This document shows positions 45,507 through 53,680 of a DNA stretch of 64,000 nt, piece after piece (position 1 is the first letter of the stretch; the number at the start of each line of letters is the position of its first letter). The translations under genes and the position numbers were made by a program. The stretch is taken from contig CATOSZ010000001.1 of assembly GCA_951812805.1 (NCBI GenBank), forward strand, positions 310,001 through 374,000, written 5' to 3'. The DNA comes from an uncultured Alphaproteobacteria bacterium. Lineage in GTDB: Bacteria > Pseudomonadota > Alphaproteobacteria > GCA-2731375. The notes under the pieces were generated by a model. The model worked only from the letters and a program-made list of their open reading frames with translations, was not told the DNA's origin and ran no database searches.

Positions 45507-46142
45507 ATGTATATACCGAGCATGTACCGGGAAGACCGCGTCGAGGTCATGCAGGCTCTGATGCGCGATCGGCCCTTCGCCACGCTCGTCGCCATGGGCG
45601 AGGACGGCCCCATCATCGACCATCTGCCGATCCTGCTGGATGCGGCGGCCGGGCCGCAGGGGATGCTTCGCGGCCATGTCGCCAGGGCCAACCGCCTCTG
45701 GCGCGAATGCGACACGGCCCGCGACGTGACCGTTGTCTTCCATGGCCCGCAGGCCTACGTCACGCCCTCCTGGTACCCCTCGAAGAAGGAGCACGGCAAG
45801 GTCGTGCCGACCTGGGTCTATGCGGTGGTCCATGCCCGCGGCACGATCCGCTTCATCGAGGACGCGGCATGGCTGCGCCGCCTGGTCGACGCGCTGACGG
45901 CCGGCCAGGAAGACCATCGCCCGGTTCCCTGGGCACCCTCCGATGCGCCCGAGGACTACATCGACGGCATGGTGAAGGCGATTGTCGGCCTGGAAATCGA
46001 GGTGACGCATCTCGATGGAAAATGGAAGATGAGCCAGAACCAGGACGAGGCCAATCGTCGCGGCGCCAGCCGCGGCCTGCGCTTGGAGCCGGGCTCGGAC
46101 GCGGTGGCCGCCGCGGCGCTGGTCGGCGACGGACTGGACTAA
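45507..46142 (+). CDS. PaiB-type FMN-binding split-barrel protein
   Basis: A 211-residue protein of the PaiB/FMN-binding negative transcriptional regulator family. It begins MYIPSMYREDRVEVMQALM. The family signature is YVTPSWYPSKKEHGKVVPTW, followed by YAVVHARG. PaiB proteins form a flavin-binding split barrel, and their proposed role in repressing degradative enzymes rests on limited data. It starts 10 bases after the aminotransferase stop and would share its message, so the upstream IS66 insertion may reduce its expression. Confidence 0.92.
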   Translation: MYIPSMYREDRVEVMQALMRDRPFATLVAMGEDGPIIDHLPILLDAAAGPQGMLRGHVARANRLWRECDTARDVTVVFHGPQAYVTPSWYPSKKEHGKVVPTWVYAVVHARGTIRFIEDAAWLRRLVDALTAGQEDHRPVPWAPSDAPEDYIDGMVKAIVGLEIEVTHLDGKWKMSQNQDEANRRGASRGLRLEPGSDAVAAAALVGDGLD

Positions 46143-46195
46143 CGCATAGGCCTGCGTGTTACGCTTTGCCCGAAACCATGATATCGGGTGCCGCC

Positions 46196-46624
46196 ATGTC
46201 GGAAATCAAAAGGAACGCCGTAGCCATCGGGTTGGTTGCCATTCTGGTGGCGATCGGTGGCGCCTATTTCAGCTATGACGCCATCGAAAAGCAGAAGTAT
46301 TTCCGCGACAACGGGAAAACCATACAGGCCGTGGTCGTCGGCAAGAATCGCGATTATGACGAGGGCTGGAGCTATTGGGTCGAGTTCGCCTTCACCGACG
46401 AGCAGGGCGGCAAGTTCGAAGGCTGGTACGACATCGACGCCGCCGCCTACAAGAAGCTCGTGACGGCGCAATCCCGGGTTCCGGTGATTTATCTGCCCGA
46501 GAACCCGGAAGCGCAGATGTCGCCGGCCCAGCTCGCGAGCAAGGTCTTTGAGATGCTGCTGATCGGCAGTGCCTTGTTCGGCTTCCTCGGTATCGGCCTG
46601 CAGATCTTCGCGTTCTTCTTCTGA
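46196..46624 (+). CDS. DUF3592-type small membrane protein
   Basis: A 142-residue protein. A first hydrophobic helix lies at about 8-26 (AVAIGLVAILVAIGGAYFSY), a soluble middle follows (residues 30-105), and a second helix is at the C-terminus (about 120-142). The middle reads IQAVVVGKNRDYDEGWSYWV and PVIYLPENPEAQ, matching the DUF3592 beta-domain layout. Function is unknown. The ATG at 46196 is used; one at 46178 would add six residues. It follows the PaiB-like gene on the same strand. Confidence 0.8.
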   Translation: MSEIKRNAVAIGLVAILVAIGGAYFSYDAIEKQKYFRDNGKTIQAVVVGKNRDYDEGWSYWVEFAFTDEQGGKFEGWYDIDAAAYKKLVTAQSRVPVIYLPENPEAQMSPAQLASKVFEMLLIGSALFGFLGIGLQIFAFFF

Positions 46625-46841
46625 ACAGGCCTCAGAACTTCTCCACCCAGGGCCCGATCTCTGTGTTCCAAGTCTGCACGCAGCGCCCCACGGCTGCGCG
46701 CAATGTCGCCGAGACTTTGCTTCCGCAGTCTCAAATATTTCCGGCCTATCGCCACGAGATGGGACAAGGCCGATGCCAGCTGAACCGCGATATTGGGATT
46801 CGCTCTCGAATCAATACCGACAGCCCCCGGCTCGGGACGCT

Positions 46842-47630
46842 TCAGCCAGCGAGAAGTTGCCGTCGCGCGGTACGCGCCATGGCGTCGACGTCAATCGGTG
46901 CGCTATCGCCTATCAGAATGTATGCAAACCCGTTGTCGCGCCAATGGGTAAATCTCAGGCCTTCGGCCATGCCGGGTGAAGGCGCGAGATTCCCCTCGAC
47001 CGTCGCCATGATGCAAAGCGCGATTGGTTTGCCGGCCTTCGGCAGATAGACCAGCTGCGCGATTGGCTGCCCAGCGCGGAACAAGAGCTGCCCACGCTTG
47101 AACTCCAGATCATGTTCCGTCAGGTCCGGGGGTACGACCGGCCGTCCCAGTCGCTGACTCAGGCGGCGGGTAGTCTCTGCCATGGTCGCCGGGGTTGCCT
47201 TGGCGTTCGAGACGGTTTCTCGCCCGTAAAGCACCTGGTACTCGGCAACCTGGAGGATCCAGGACTTGGCCATCGCCACCGGTGTCTCTTGGGTCGGCTG
47301 CCAGGCTCCGACCGTGTAGCCGAGGCCGGTGAAAATAATACAGAAGGCGATGGACGCGGCGATCAGCCAGCGCGGATATGCGGGCCCCGGGACCGCTATG
47401 TCGGCTTCGAGAGTCATCCCGCCGACGCGCCGCGCCAACGCGGGCGGGACGTGTTCCGGCGTGTCCAGCTCGAGGGCCGCCTTGATATCGTCGGTGGTGA
47501 TGGAAGCCAAATGCTCCATCCGATCGCTTGTTTCCGGATCTTCGCGTAGCGCCGTCTCGACCCGTCGCTGATCCTCATCGTTCAGTTCGCCATCCAGATA
47601 AGCGACGAGCAGGCCATCATCCAACTTCAT
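46842..47630 (-). CDS. Transmembrane anti-sigma factor
   Basis: A 262-residue membrane regulator. A short cytosolic anti-sigma head (LVAYLDGELNDEDQRRVETA) is followed by one membrane helix at about 86-110 (LIAASIAFCIIFTGLGYTVG) and a periplasmic domain with GRPVVPPDLTEHDLEFKRGQ. It lacks the His-x3-Cys-x2-Cys zinc motif. Its start lies 14 bases inside the end of the sigma gene, the usual coupling. It should hold the ECF sigma factor until a periplasmic signal releases it. Confidence 0.92.
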   Translation of the reverse strand: MKLDDGLLVAYLDGELNDEDQRRVETALREDPETSDRMEHLASITTDDIKAALELDTPEHVPPALARRVGGMTLEADIAVPGPAYPRWLIAASIAFCIIFTGLGYTVGAWQPTQETPVAMAKSWILQVAEYQVLYGRETVSNAKATPATMAETTRRLSQRLGRPVVPPDLTEHDLEFKRGQLLFRAGQPIAQLVYLPKAGKPIALCIMATVEGNLAPSPGMAEGLRFTHWRDNGFAYILIGDSAPIDVDAMARTARRQLLAG

Positions 47631-48183
47631 GGTCGGTCCTCCCCGCCTTCAGATGGTCCGCCAAATAGAGTCGGGCCCGGGACAACCTACTCATCACCGT
47701 GCCGATCGGAATCTGCAACAACTCCGAGACTTCGCGATAGCTGTGTCCCTCAACGTAAATCAAGTATAGCGGTACGCGCTGTTCCTCGGGTAGATTTTGC
47801 GCAGCTTCGGCAATCTCGCGGATCCGCAATCGCGTATCGGCCTCGCGCTGGCCATCACTCACAAGATAAATTTCCGCATCGACGGTGCCCTCGCCGAGAC
47901 GGACGCGATCGGCGCGCAGTTGGTTCTTCCAAAGGGAATGCATGATCGCCATCGTCCAGCTGTCCAGCCTGACGATCCCGTGCCACCGATCATGCCGCTC
48001 CAGCGCGCGTTCGCATGTCGATTGTACGAGATCTTCGCTTCGGTCCCGCGATCCGGTGAGGAAGAGTCCAAGCCGCCAAAGACGCGGGAGGATGTCCACA
48101 AGTCGTTGATGGGGGCAGTCACTGCTGGTCGCCATTGCCATTGAGTCACGACTGCTCGTCAGGTTGCTCGATGGCGTGCGCAT
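47617..48183 (-). CDS. ECF-type RNA polymerase sigma factor
   Basis: A 188-residue sigma-70-family factor with regions 2 and 4 only. Region 2 contains LFLTGSRDRSEDLVQSTCER and the -10 recognition segment LDSWTMAIMHSLWKNQLRA. Region 4 is LPEEQRVPLYLIYVEGHSYR then EVSELLQIPIGTVMSRLSRA. The first 15 residues may be non-native; an ATG at 48138 (MAMATSSD) is an alternative start. It is coupled to the anti-sigma gene and diverges from the spondin/CHRD gene, which is a likely regulon member. Such factors commonly activate their own promoters. Confidence 0.94.
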   Translation of the reverse strand: MRTPSSNLTSSRDSMAMATSSDCPHQRLVDILPRLWRLGLFLTGSRDRSEDLVQSTCERALERHDRWHGIVRLDSWTMAIMHSLWKNQLRADRVRLGEGTVDAEIYLVSDGQREADTRLRIREIAEAAQNLPEEQRVPLYLIYVEGHSYREVSELLQIPIGTVMSRLSRARLYLADHLKAGRTDHEVG

Positions 48184-48410
48184 CTCTGCTCCGGCGACTG
48201 ACGCGGCATTCTTTCAATGACTTCCGGGCCAAGTACCAATCAACCGCGCTCGTCTGTCTCACCGCCCATAGGACATGGGGATCCTCCCAAAGGGGACAGC
48301 ATTTGGACACGGAAACGTGAGCCGAGTTGAGGGATGAAAACGGCGCCCTGGCGTGTCCTCCCCACGTAGGCACGAGGAGGCCTGCGGGTAGGATTACAGG
48401 AGAGACTGAC
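48184..48410. promoter_or_regulatory. Divergent promoter region of the sigma gene and spondin/CHRD gene
   Basis: The 227 bases between two outward-facing genes must contain both promoters. GGAAACGTGAGCC near 48314 is the closest I see to an ECF-type -35 element (GGAAC), but it is weak. No matching pair of boxes was found. Confidence 0.35.
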
Positions 48411-49574
48411 ATGCCCTTCAAAAATAGACTGCTGGCCGGGACGATGCTTGCGATCGGCCTGTCCCTTCCGGGACTGGCGCTGGCCGAGTCCATACCTTCC
48501 GTCGTGGTGACGATCGAGAATGTGCAACCCTCGCGCGGGGTCTTCCTGACGCCGGTCTGGATCGGCTTCCATGACGGCGGCTTCGATTCCTATGACGGTG
48601 GCCAATTGGCCTCGGTGCCACTCGGTGGCAACGAAATCGAAAGTCTGGCCGAGGACGGCAACAACGGACCGATTACGGCGACCTTTGATCAACTGACCCT
48701 CGGCGGGCCGCAGGTGTCCGGCTTGGAGGGGCCGGCCGGGCCGCTCGCGCCGGGCGATCGTGCCTCGGTCACATTGAACGTCGATCCGGGCATTGACCGT
48801 TTCTTCAGCTACGCCTCGATGATCATCCCCAGTAACGACTTCTTCATCGCGAACGGCAATCCCGAAGCGCACGAAATTTTTGACGACACGGGCGCATTCG
48901 TCGGTGAGGGTTTCATCGTTTCGGGCGATGAAACGAACGACGCCGGCACCGAGTTGAACGACGAACTGGCCGAGAACGTGGCCTTCCTGAACCAGGGTGG
49001 TCCGAACACCGGCACCACGACCAACCAGTCGGTTGCGACCCCCGCGCCCGGCTTTGCCGCGCCCGGAACTCTTGCGTATCCCGACGGTGTCTTGAACCAT
49101 CCGGTCTTTGGCAATGGTGAGTTCAACGGCGCCGACGATCGCATCCTCGCGGTATCCTTCCGCTATGTCGACTTTGGCGACAACGTCAGATTCAGTGCAA
49201 GTCTGTCACCGGACCAGGAGGTCCAATCGGACCCGGTCGATAGCGCTGGCACGGGCGGTGCCAACCTGATTTCGAAAGATGCCGACCGACTGCTGGTGAA
49301 TATCAGGTTCAACAACACCACTGGTCCAATCACCGCGGCGCACCTGCACCTGGCCCCGGCCGGCAGCAACGGAGCTATCGTCGCTAACCTGAGCGATGCC
49401 ATCACCGCCGGCAACGTAAACCAGACGATCGACGCCGGCGACCTGATCGGCCCACTCGTCGGGAATGACCTCCTGGCTTTGCTCAACGAGCTGGCCGCGG
49501 GGAATATTTACATCAACCTCCACAGCGACGCGTTTCCGGGCGGCGAGCTGAGAGGACAGATCGGGTTGCGCTGA
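48411..49574 (+). CDS. Secreted spondin/CHRD-domain protein
   Basis: A 387-residue exported protein. The signal peptide is LLAGTMLAIGLSLPGLALAE. A spondin-like domain starts around residue 27 (VVVTIENVQPSRGVFLTPVW), with SMIIPSNDFFIANGNPEAHE typical of that fold. A C-terminal CHRD domain spans about 285-385: FSASLSPDQEVQSDP, AAHLHLAPAGSNGA and IYINLHSDAFPGGELRGQI. Both domains bind proteins or glycans in animals; bacterial roles are unclear. AGGAGA lies seven bases before the ATG. The divergent ECF sigma/anti-sigma pair suggests it is made in response to an envelope signal. Confidence 0.93.
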   Translation: MPFKNRLLAGTMLAIGLSLPGLALAESIPSVVVTIENVQPSRGVFLTPVWIGFHDGGFDSYDGGQLASVPLGGNEIESLAEDGNNGPITATFDQLTLGGPQVSGLEGPAGPLAPGDRASVTLNVDPGIDRFFSYASMIIPSNDFFIANGNPEAHEIFDDTGAFVGEGFIVSGDETNDAGTELNDELAENVAFLNQGGPNTGTTTNQSVATPAPGFAAPGTLAYPDGVLNHPVFGNGEFNGADDRILAVSFRYVDFGDNVRFSASLSPDQEVQSDPVDSAGTGGANLISKDADRLLVNIRFNNTTGPITAAHLHLAPAGSNGAIVANLSDAITAGNVNQTIDAGDLIGPLVGNDLLALLNELAAGNIYINLHSDAFPGGELRGQIGLR

Positions 49575-49597
49575 CGTCCGGCGCATGGATGATCGTG

Positions 49598-49625
49598 GAC
49601 GGTCCGGGCCTCGGCTCGGACCGTC
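49598..49625 (+). terminator. Hairpin after spondin/CHRD gene, possibly bidirectional
   Basis: GACGGTCCG (49598-49606) pairs with CGGACCGTC (49617-49625) around a GGCCTCGGCT loop, 23 bases after the stop codon. It also lies 13 bases beyond the end of the opposing SDR gene, so it could serve both transcripts. Confidence 0.6.
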
Positions 49626-49637
49626 TATCGATCGTTC

Positions 49638-50339
49638 TCAGAAATTCTCCACCCAGGGCCGGACCTCGATCTCCCAGGTCCAGGAGCTGCGATCCTGCGA
49701 GAGCAGCGCCCAATAGGTGCGGGCGATATCGTCGGGGTCGAGCATGCTGTCGGGGTTGTCGGCGGAATCGACCCGTTCCGGGCGCAGCGGATTGCGGATC
49801 CCGCCGTCGATGACGAAGTGGCCGATGTGCACGCCCTTGGGATGCAGCTCACGCGCAAGGCTCTGGGCGAGGCCGCGCAATCCGAACTTGCCCATGGCGA
49901 AGGCGGCGGAGCGGGGATAGCCCTTGACGCTGGCCGAGGCACCGGTGAACAGGATCGCGCCGTGGCCGGCGGGAACCATCCGTTTGGCCGCCTGGTGCGC
50001 CACCAGGAAACCGCCATAGGCGCTGATCAACAGGGCCCGTTTGAAGTCCGCCGGGTCGACATCGATGAAGTCGCCGTGCGCGCGGGCGCTGGGATTGAAG
50101 ATGACGACATCGGGGCTGTCGCCTTCGAGCGCGGCGAACAGCCCGGCGACGTCCTCTTCCGAGGTGGCATCGCAGGTGTGCGCCGTCGCCCCGGTCTCGG
50201 CGGCGAGCGCCTCCATGGTGCCGCCGGTCCGCGCGGCGAGGGAGACCTTCAGGCCTTCCGCCGTGAACAGACGGGCGAGCGACGACGACAGGCCCGGGCC
50301 GACTCCGACGATGAGGGCATGCTTGTAACTGGGTTTCAT
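49638..50339 (-). CDS. SDR-family oxidoreductase with Phe at the catalytic Tyr position
   Basis: A 233-residue Rossmann-fold protein. The nucleotide motif is IVGVGPGLSSSLARLF (variant Gly-x-Gly-x-Gly), followed by VSLAARTGGTMEAL. At the usual Tyr-x3-Lys site it reads SAAFAMGKFGLRGLAQSLAR, with Phe where the proton-donating Tyr should be. A group of bacterial SDRs shares this pattern, so it may be native to the subfamily, but ordinary dehydrogenase chemistry is doubtful. It lies 14 bases downstream of the CoA-transferase gene, in the same transcription direction. Confidence 0.88.
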   Translation of the reverse strand: MKPSYKHALIVGVGPGLSSSLARLFTAEGLKVSLAARTGGTMEALAAETGATAHTCDATSEEDVAGLFAALEGDSPDVVIFNPSARAHGDFIDVDPADFKRALLISAYGGFLVAHQAAKRMVPAGHGAILFTGASASVKGYPRSAAFAMGKFGLRGLAQSLARELHPKGVHIGHFVIDGGIRNPLRPERVDSADNPDSMLDPDDIARTYWALLSQDRSSWTWEIEVRPWVENF

Positions 50340-50353
50340 AATGGTTTCCTTCC

Positions 50354-51568
50354 TCAGCTCGGCGCGTCGCCGCGCGCTTCCAGGGCGACGCCCTGTTCGA
50401 TCAACCGTTCGATCTCGCCGGCATCATAGCCGGCTTCCGCCAGGACCGCGCGCGTCGCCGCGCCGAAAAGGGGTGGCTTGCTGCGCACCGCGCCGGGCGT
50501 GCGGCCGAACTTGATCGGCAAGCCCGTGCCCCGGTAGCCGTCGAGCGCCACGGTCATCTCCCGGGCCGCCGTGTGGGCATGCTCCATCACCTCGGGGATC
50601 GTCAGCACTGCGCCCGCCGGCGCGCCCTTGGCCGAAAGGCGGCGTGAGAGATCCTCCGCCTCGCAACCGGCCAGCAGCTCGACCAGCCGGGCGTTCAGGG
50701 CATCGCGGTTAATCACCCGGTCCGGGTTGTGCAGAAAGCGCTCGTCCTCGGCCAATTCCGGCGCGCCCAGTTCTTCCGCCAACAGCCGGAACTGCCGGTC
50801 GTTGCCGATGCCGAGGAAGATCTGCCCGCGGCCCGTGGGGTATTGGTCATAGGGCGAGATGTTGGGGTGCGAGTTGCCGGTCAAGGTCGGGGCCTTGCCG
50901 CTCATGAAGTAGTTGGCCGCATGGGGGTGCATGAGGGCGACGCCGGTGTCGAACAGACAGGCGTCGATCCGCTGCCCGCGCCCGCTGCGCCGCCGTTCCT
51001 CCGCCGCCATCAGGATGCCGATCGCGGCATAGAGACCGGTGCCGAGGTCGACCAGCGGCGTGCCGATCCGGGTCGGCCCGCTCTCCGGCGAGCCGTTGAC
51101 CGAGATGTTGCCGGCCAGCGCCTGCGCGACCGCGTCATAGCCGGGAAACCCGCCGAACGGGCCTTCGGCACCGAAACCGGTGATGGAGCAATAGATCAGG
51201 GCCGGAAACGTCTCCGCCAGCACCTCTTCATAGCCGAGGCCCCAGCGGGCCATGGTGCCGGGTTTGAAGTTCTCGATCACCGCGTCCGCACCGTCCAGCA
51301 GGCGTAGCAGCACCGCCTTGCCCTCGTCGGTCCGCAGGTCGAGGGCGACGGCTCGCTTGTTGCGATTGACGCCGGCGAAATAGGCCGAGAGGCCATCCTT
51401 GAAAGGCGGGCCCCAATCGCGCACCTCGTCGCCCTGGGGCGGCTCGATCTTGATCACTTCGGCGCCGTTGTCAGCCAGGATCTGCGTGCAGTAGGGCCCG
51501 CCCAGCACGCGGGACAGGTCGATCACCTTGAAGCCGGCAAGCGCGCCGACAGGTGCGGAATCGGTCAT
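50354..51568 (-). CDS. CaiB/BaiF family CoA-transferase
   Basis: A 404-residue type III CoA-transferase, which moves CoA between carboxylic acids through an active-site aspartate. The start MTDSAPVGALAGFKVIDLSR is followed by VLGGPYCTQILADNGAEVIK and a catalytic aspartate region in GGFPGYDAVAQALAG. The ATG at 51568 has AAGGAGG about eight bases before it; a longer frame upstream has no such site and overlaps the divergent secreted-protein gene. The substrate is unknown, but the SDR immediately downstream suggests a short catabolic unit. Confidence 0.93.
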   Translation of the reverse strand: MTDSAPVGALAGFKVIDLSRVLGGPYCTQILADNGAEVIKIEPPQGDEVRDWGPPFKDGLSAYFAGVNRNKRAVALDLRTDEGKAVLLRLLDGADAVIENFKPGTMARWGLGYEEVLAETFPALIYCSITGFGAEGPFGGFPGYDAVAQALAGNISVNGSPESGPTRIGTPLVDLGTGLYAAIGILMAAEERRRSGRGQRIDACLFDTGVALMHPHAANYFMSGKAPTLTGNSHPNISPYDQYPTGRGQIFLGIGNDRQFRLLAEELGAPELAEDERFLHNPDRVINRDALNARLVELLAGCEAEDLSRRLSAKGAPAGAVLTIPEVMEHAHTAAREMTVALDGYRGTGLPIKFGRTPGAVRSKPPLFGAATRAVLAEAGYDAGEIERLIEQGVALEARGDAPS

Positions 51569-51750
51569 CGGATCATCCTCCTTGGTCGAACCGAGCGCTG
51601 GATAATAGGCCCCGCGCGACGGGATGCAATCGGTGGTGGCGATGCCCGGATTCTGTGGCAATGGCCACATCGGGCGGCCGTGCCGCCCTGCTTGACTCGT
51701 CTTTCCAATGGTGAGCGAATGGCCGCTCATGAAGAGGGGAGAAATGATCG

Positions 51751-52674
51751 ATGAAGTTCGATATTGCGTATCGTCTATCACGTGGTGCGGCGATGGCGGC
51801 ACTGGTGTTCGCGGCCTCGGCGACCGTCGCCACGGCGCAGAAAAGTTGGCAGGCCGTCACACCGACGAACCTTCTGGTCAACGGGAAGAGCGCCGACGTC
51901 ACTCTCGCGAACGAAAGCGACCTTCGCGCGGCACTCGGTTCCATGCTGCCGACGGGCGAGCCGAAGCCGGGGAACCTCGGCCGGTTGATCACCAAGATCG
52001 AGAATGCGGTGAAGGCCAACAACGGCAAGGCGCCGGGCGTACAGGGCCTTGCCGGTCCGCTCGGCGAAGCCGTCCTGGCGGCGGGCCGGAACGCCCTCGA
52101 CCGCAACGGCAACTACGACAGCCGGGTCCAGGTGCTGGTCTCCATGTCCGGGCAGATTGTCGATTTTGCCTATGATTCCGGGGCGAAAACCGGCCGTCTC
52201 GGCGTGAAGACCTATGTCACCACGACGACGATTCCGCAGAACGGGCCGAACCGGACCAAGGTCGACAGCTTTTGGTACAAAGTGAAGATCGGCGCCCGCA
52301 ACGCGGGCGGCACCGGCTGGGTGAAATACGGCAAGGCGGAATGCAATGGTCAGCTGTTCTGCGACGTGATGCCGTTTTCGCAGGCGATGAAGGACCGGAT
52401 CAATCTGCTCGGCTTCCAGCACAAGCTTTGGGCCAAGGGCGCCGACAACATCGAGATCACCGAAGTCCTGCAAAAGCCCTGGGGCGGGCGTCAATTCGTC
52501 AAGATCCAGAACACGCCGGGCCGCGGTGCGAAGTTCTATTCCGTTGGCCCCGACAGCTGCGTCGACATGCTGTTCGTGAACCAGCCGCCGGCGAGCTTCC
52601 CTGACAATTTCAAGCCGCCGATGTATTGTCTCGGCCGGTGCGAGAACCCGGCGATCATCAACACCGGCCTTTAG
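51751..52674 (+). CDS. Secreted protein of unknown family
   Basis: A 307-residue protein with a clear Sec signal peptide (about 1-29, GAAMAALVFAASATVATAQ). The mature part shows no domain I recognise. It has five cysteines, four in two close pairs (AECNGQLFC and MYCLGRC) and one in DSCVDM, which suggests disulfides. A Gly/Asn-rich first half is followed by a segment rich in aromatic residues. GAGGGGAG precedes the ATG. The Crp/Fnr-type regulator gene follows 27 bases downstream, so the two are probably one transcript. Confidence 0.8.
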   Translation: MKFDIAYRLSRGAAMAALVFAASATVATAQKSWQAVTPTNLLVNGKSADVTLANESDLRAALGSMLPTGEPKPGNLGRLITKIENAVKANNGKAPGVQGLAGPLGEAVLAAGRNALDRNGNYDSRVQVLVSMSGQIVDFAYDSGAKTGRLGVKTYVTTTTIPQNGPNRTKVDSFWYKVKIGARNAGGTGWVKYGKAECNGQLFCDVMPFSQAMKDRINLLGFQHKLWAKGADNIEITEVLQKPWGGRQFVKIQNTPGRGAKFYSVGPDSCVDMLFVNQPPASFPDNFKPPMYCLGRCENPAIINTGL

Positions 52675-52700
52675 CAGGCCGATCACCACGGCGAGGGACA

Positions 52701-53402
52701 GTGAGCGTAACGACCGGCACGCTGGACCAAATCGCCGTGTTGGCGGAGATGGCGCCGGCGGCGCGCACGGCTTTGGCCGAGGCGTGTTGCTGGCGCCTTT
52801 TCGCGCGGGGGGAGTTGATCGTCGGACGGGCGGATACGACCCGCGACGTCCTGTTCATCGCCCGGGGCCGCGTTCGGGCCACCAGCTATTCCCTGTCCGG
52901 TAAGGAAGTGAGCTACCGGGACCTGAACGCGGGCGAGATGGTCGGCGAATTCTCCGCCATCGACGGCGCGCCGCGCTCGGCCGATGTCATCGCCCTCGAG
53001 GAAACCCGTATCGCCACCCTCTCGCAGGACCGTTTCTGGCGCCTGCTGACGGGCGAACCTACGGTGGCCGCGGCCACGTTGATGTCGCTCACCGGGCAAC
53101 TGCGGGCGCTTACTGAACGGGTCTTCGAGTTTTCCACCCTCGCCGTGAACAACCGTATTCACGCGGAGTTGCTGCGTCTCGCGGGGCTCGACGGCGCGGC
53201 CGGCGCCAGCGCGCATATCCGGCCCGCGCCCACCCATGCCGAACTGGCGAGCCGCATCTCCACCCACCGCGAGGCGGTCACCCGCGAGTTGAACCGTCTC
53301 GCCCGAACCGGCCTGATCGTCCGCGACGGCAATGGCCTGCGGATCACCGATGTGGGCGAGCTCTCGCGCATGGTGGAACAGGTGCTCGGCGACCTGGACT
53401 GA
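52701..53402 (+). CDS. Crp/Fnr-family transcriptional regulator
   Basis: A 233-residue regulator. The N-terminal cyclic-nucleotide-binding fold spans about 10-125 (FARGELIVGRADTTRDVLFI, LNAGEMVGEFSAIDGAPRSA, with the Gly-Glu and Arg-Ser residues that contact cyclic nucleotides in Crp). A C-terminal winged helix contains PTHAELASRISTHREAVTRE. There is no Fnr-type cysteine cluster. The start is a GTG at 52701 after GAGGGA. The upstream secreted-protein gene suggests co-regulation. The effector may be cAMP from a class III cyclase such as the one encoded at 53681-56962. Confidence 0.92.
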   Translation: MSVTTGTLDQIAVLAEMAPAARTALAEACCWRLFARGELIVGRADTTRDVLFIARGRVRATSYSLSGKEVSYRDLNAGEMVGEFSAIDGAPRSADVIALEETRIATLSQDRFWRLLTGEPTVAAATLMSLTGQLRALTERVFEFSTLAVNNRIHAELLRLAGLDGAAGASAHIRPAPTHAELASRISTHREAVTRELNRLARTGLIVRDGNGLRITDVGELSRMVEQVLGDLD

Positions 53403-53559
53403 TCCGGCACGGGCGACGTTTCGATTATTTTCACTATTTTTTCGGCTTGTGCGAAAGCCCACAGCCGCCTCGCGCCGCACCGGCGAAACTGTCCCCATCG
53501 AGAGAGCAGAACGGCCGGCGCCCGGATGGCCCGGTAACCGGCCGAGCGGGGAGGCCAAA

Positions 53560-53673
53560 ATGATGTGTGACGACTACAGGATGCATTACAAACCGAACGG
53601 CGGCGATATCGTCACGGCGTGGATCTGCGCGGGCGCCTTGGTTCTGCTGCTGCTCGCGGGCTCGCTGGTCTGA
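53560..53673 (+). CDS. 37-residue single-pass membrane protein
   Basis: A very short gene: MMCDDYRMHYKPNGGDIVTA then WICAGALVLLLLAGSLV. It has a polar head and one C-terminal membrane helix of about 18 residues. A strong GGGGAGG ribosome site lies six bases before the ATG, and the stop comes just before the convergent cyclase gene ends. No family is known to me. The site and clean helix argue that it is a real microprotein rather than a chance frame. Confidence 0.6.
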   Translation: MMCDDYRMHYKPNGGDIVTAWICAGALVLLLLAGSLV

Positions 53674-53680
53674 ACCGTCC

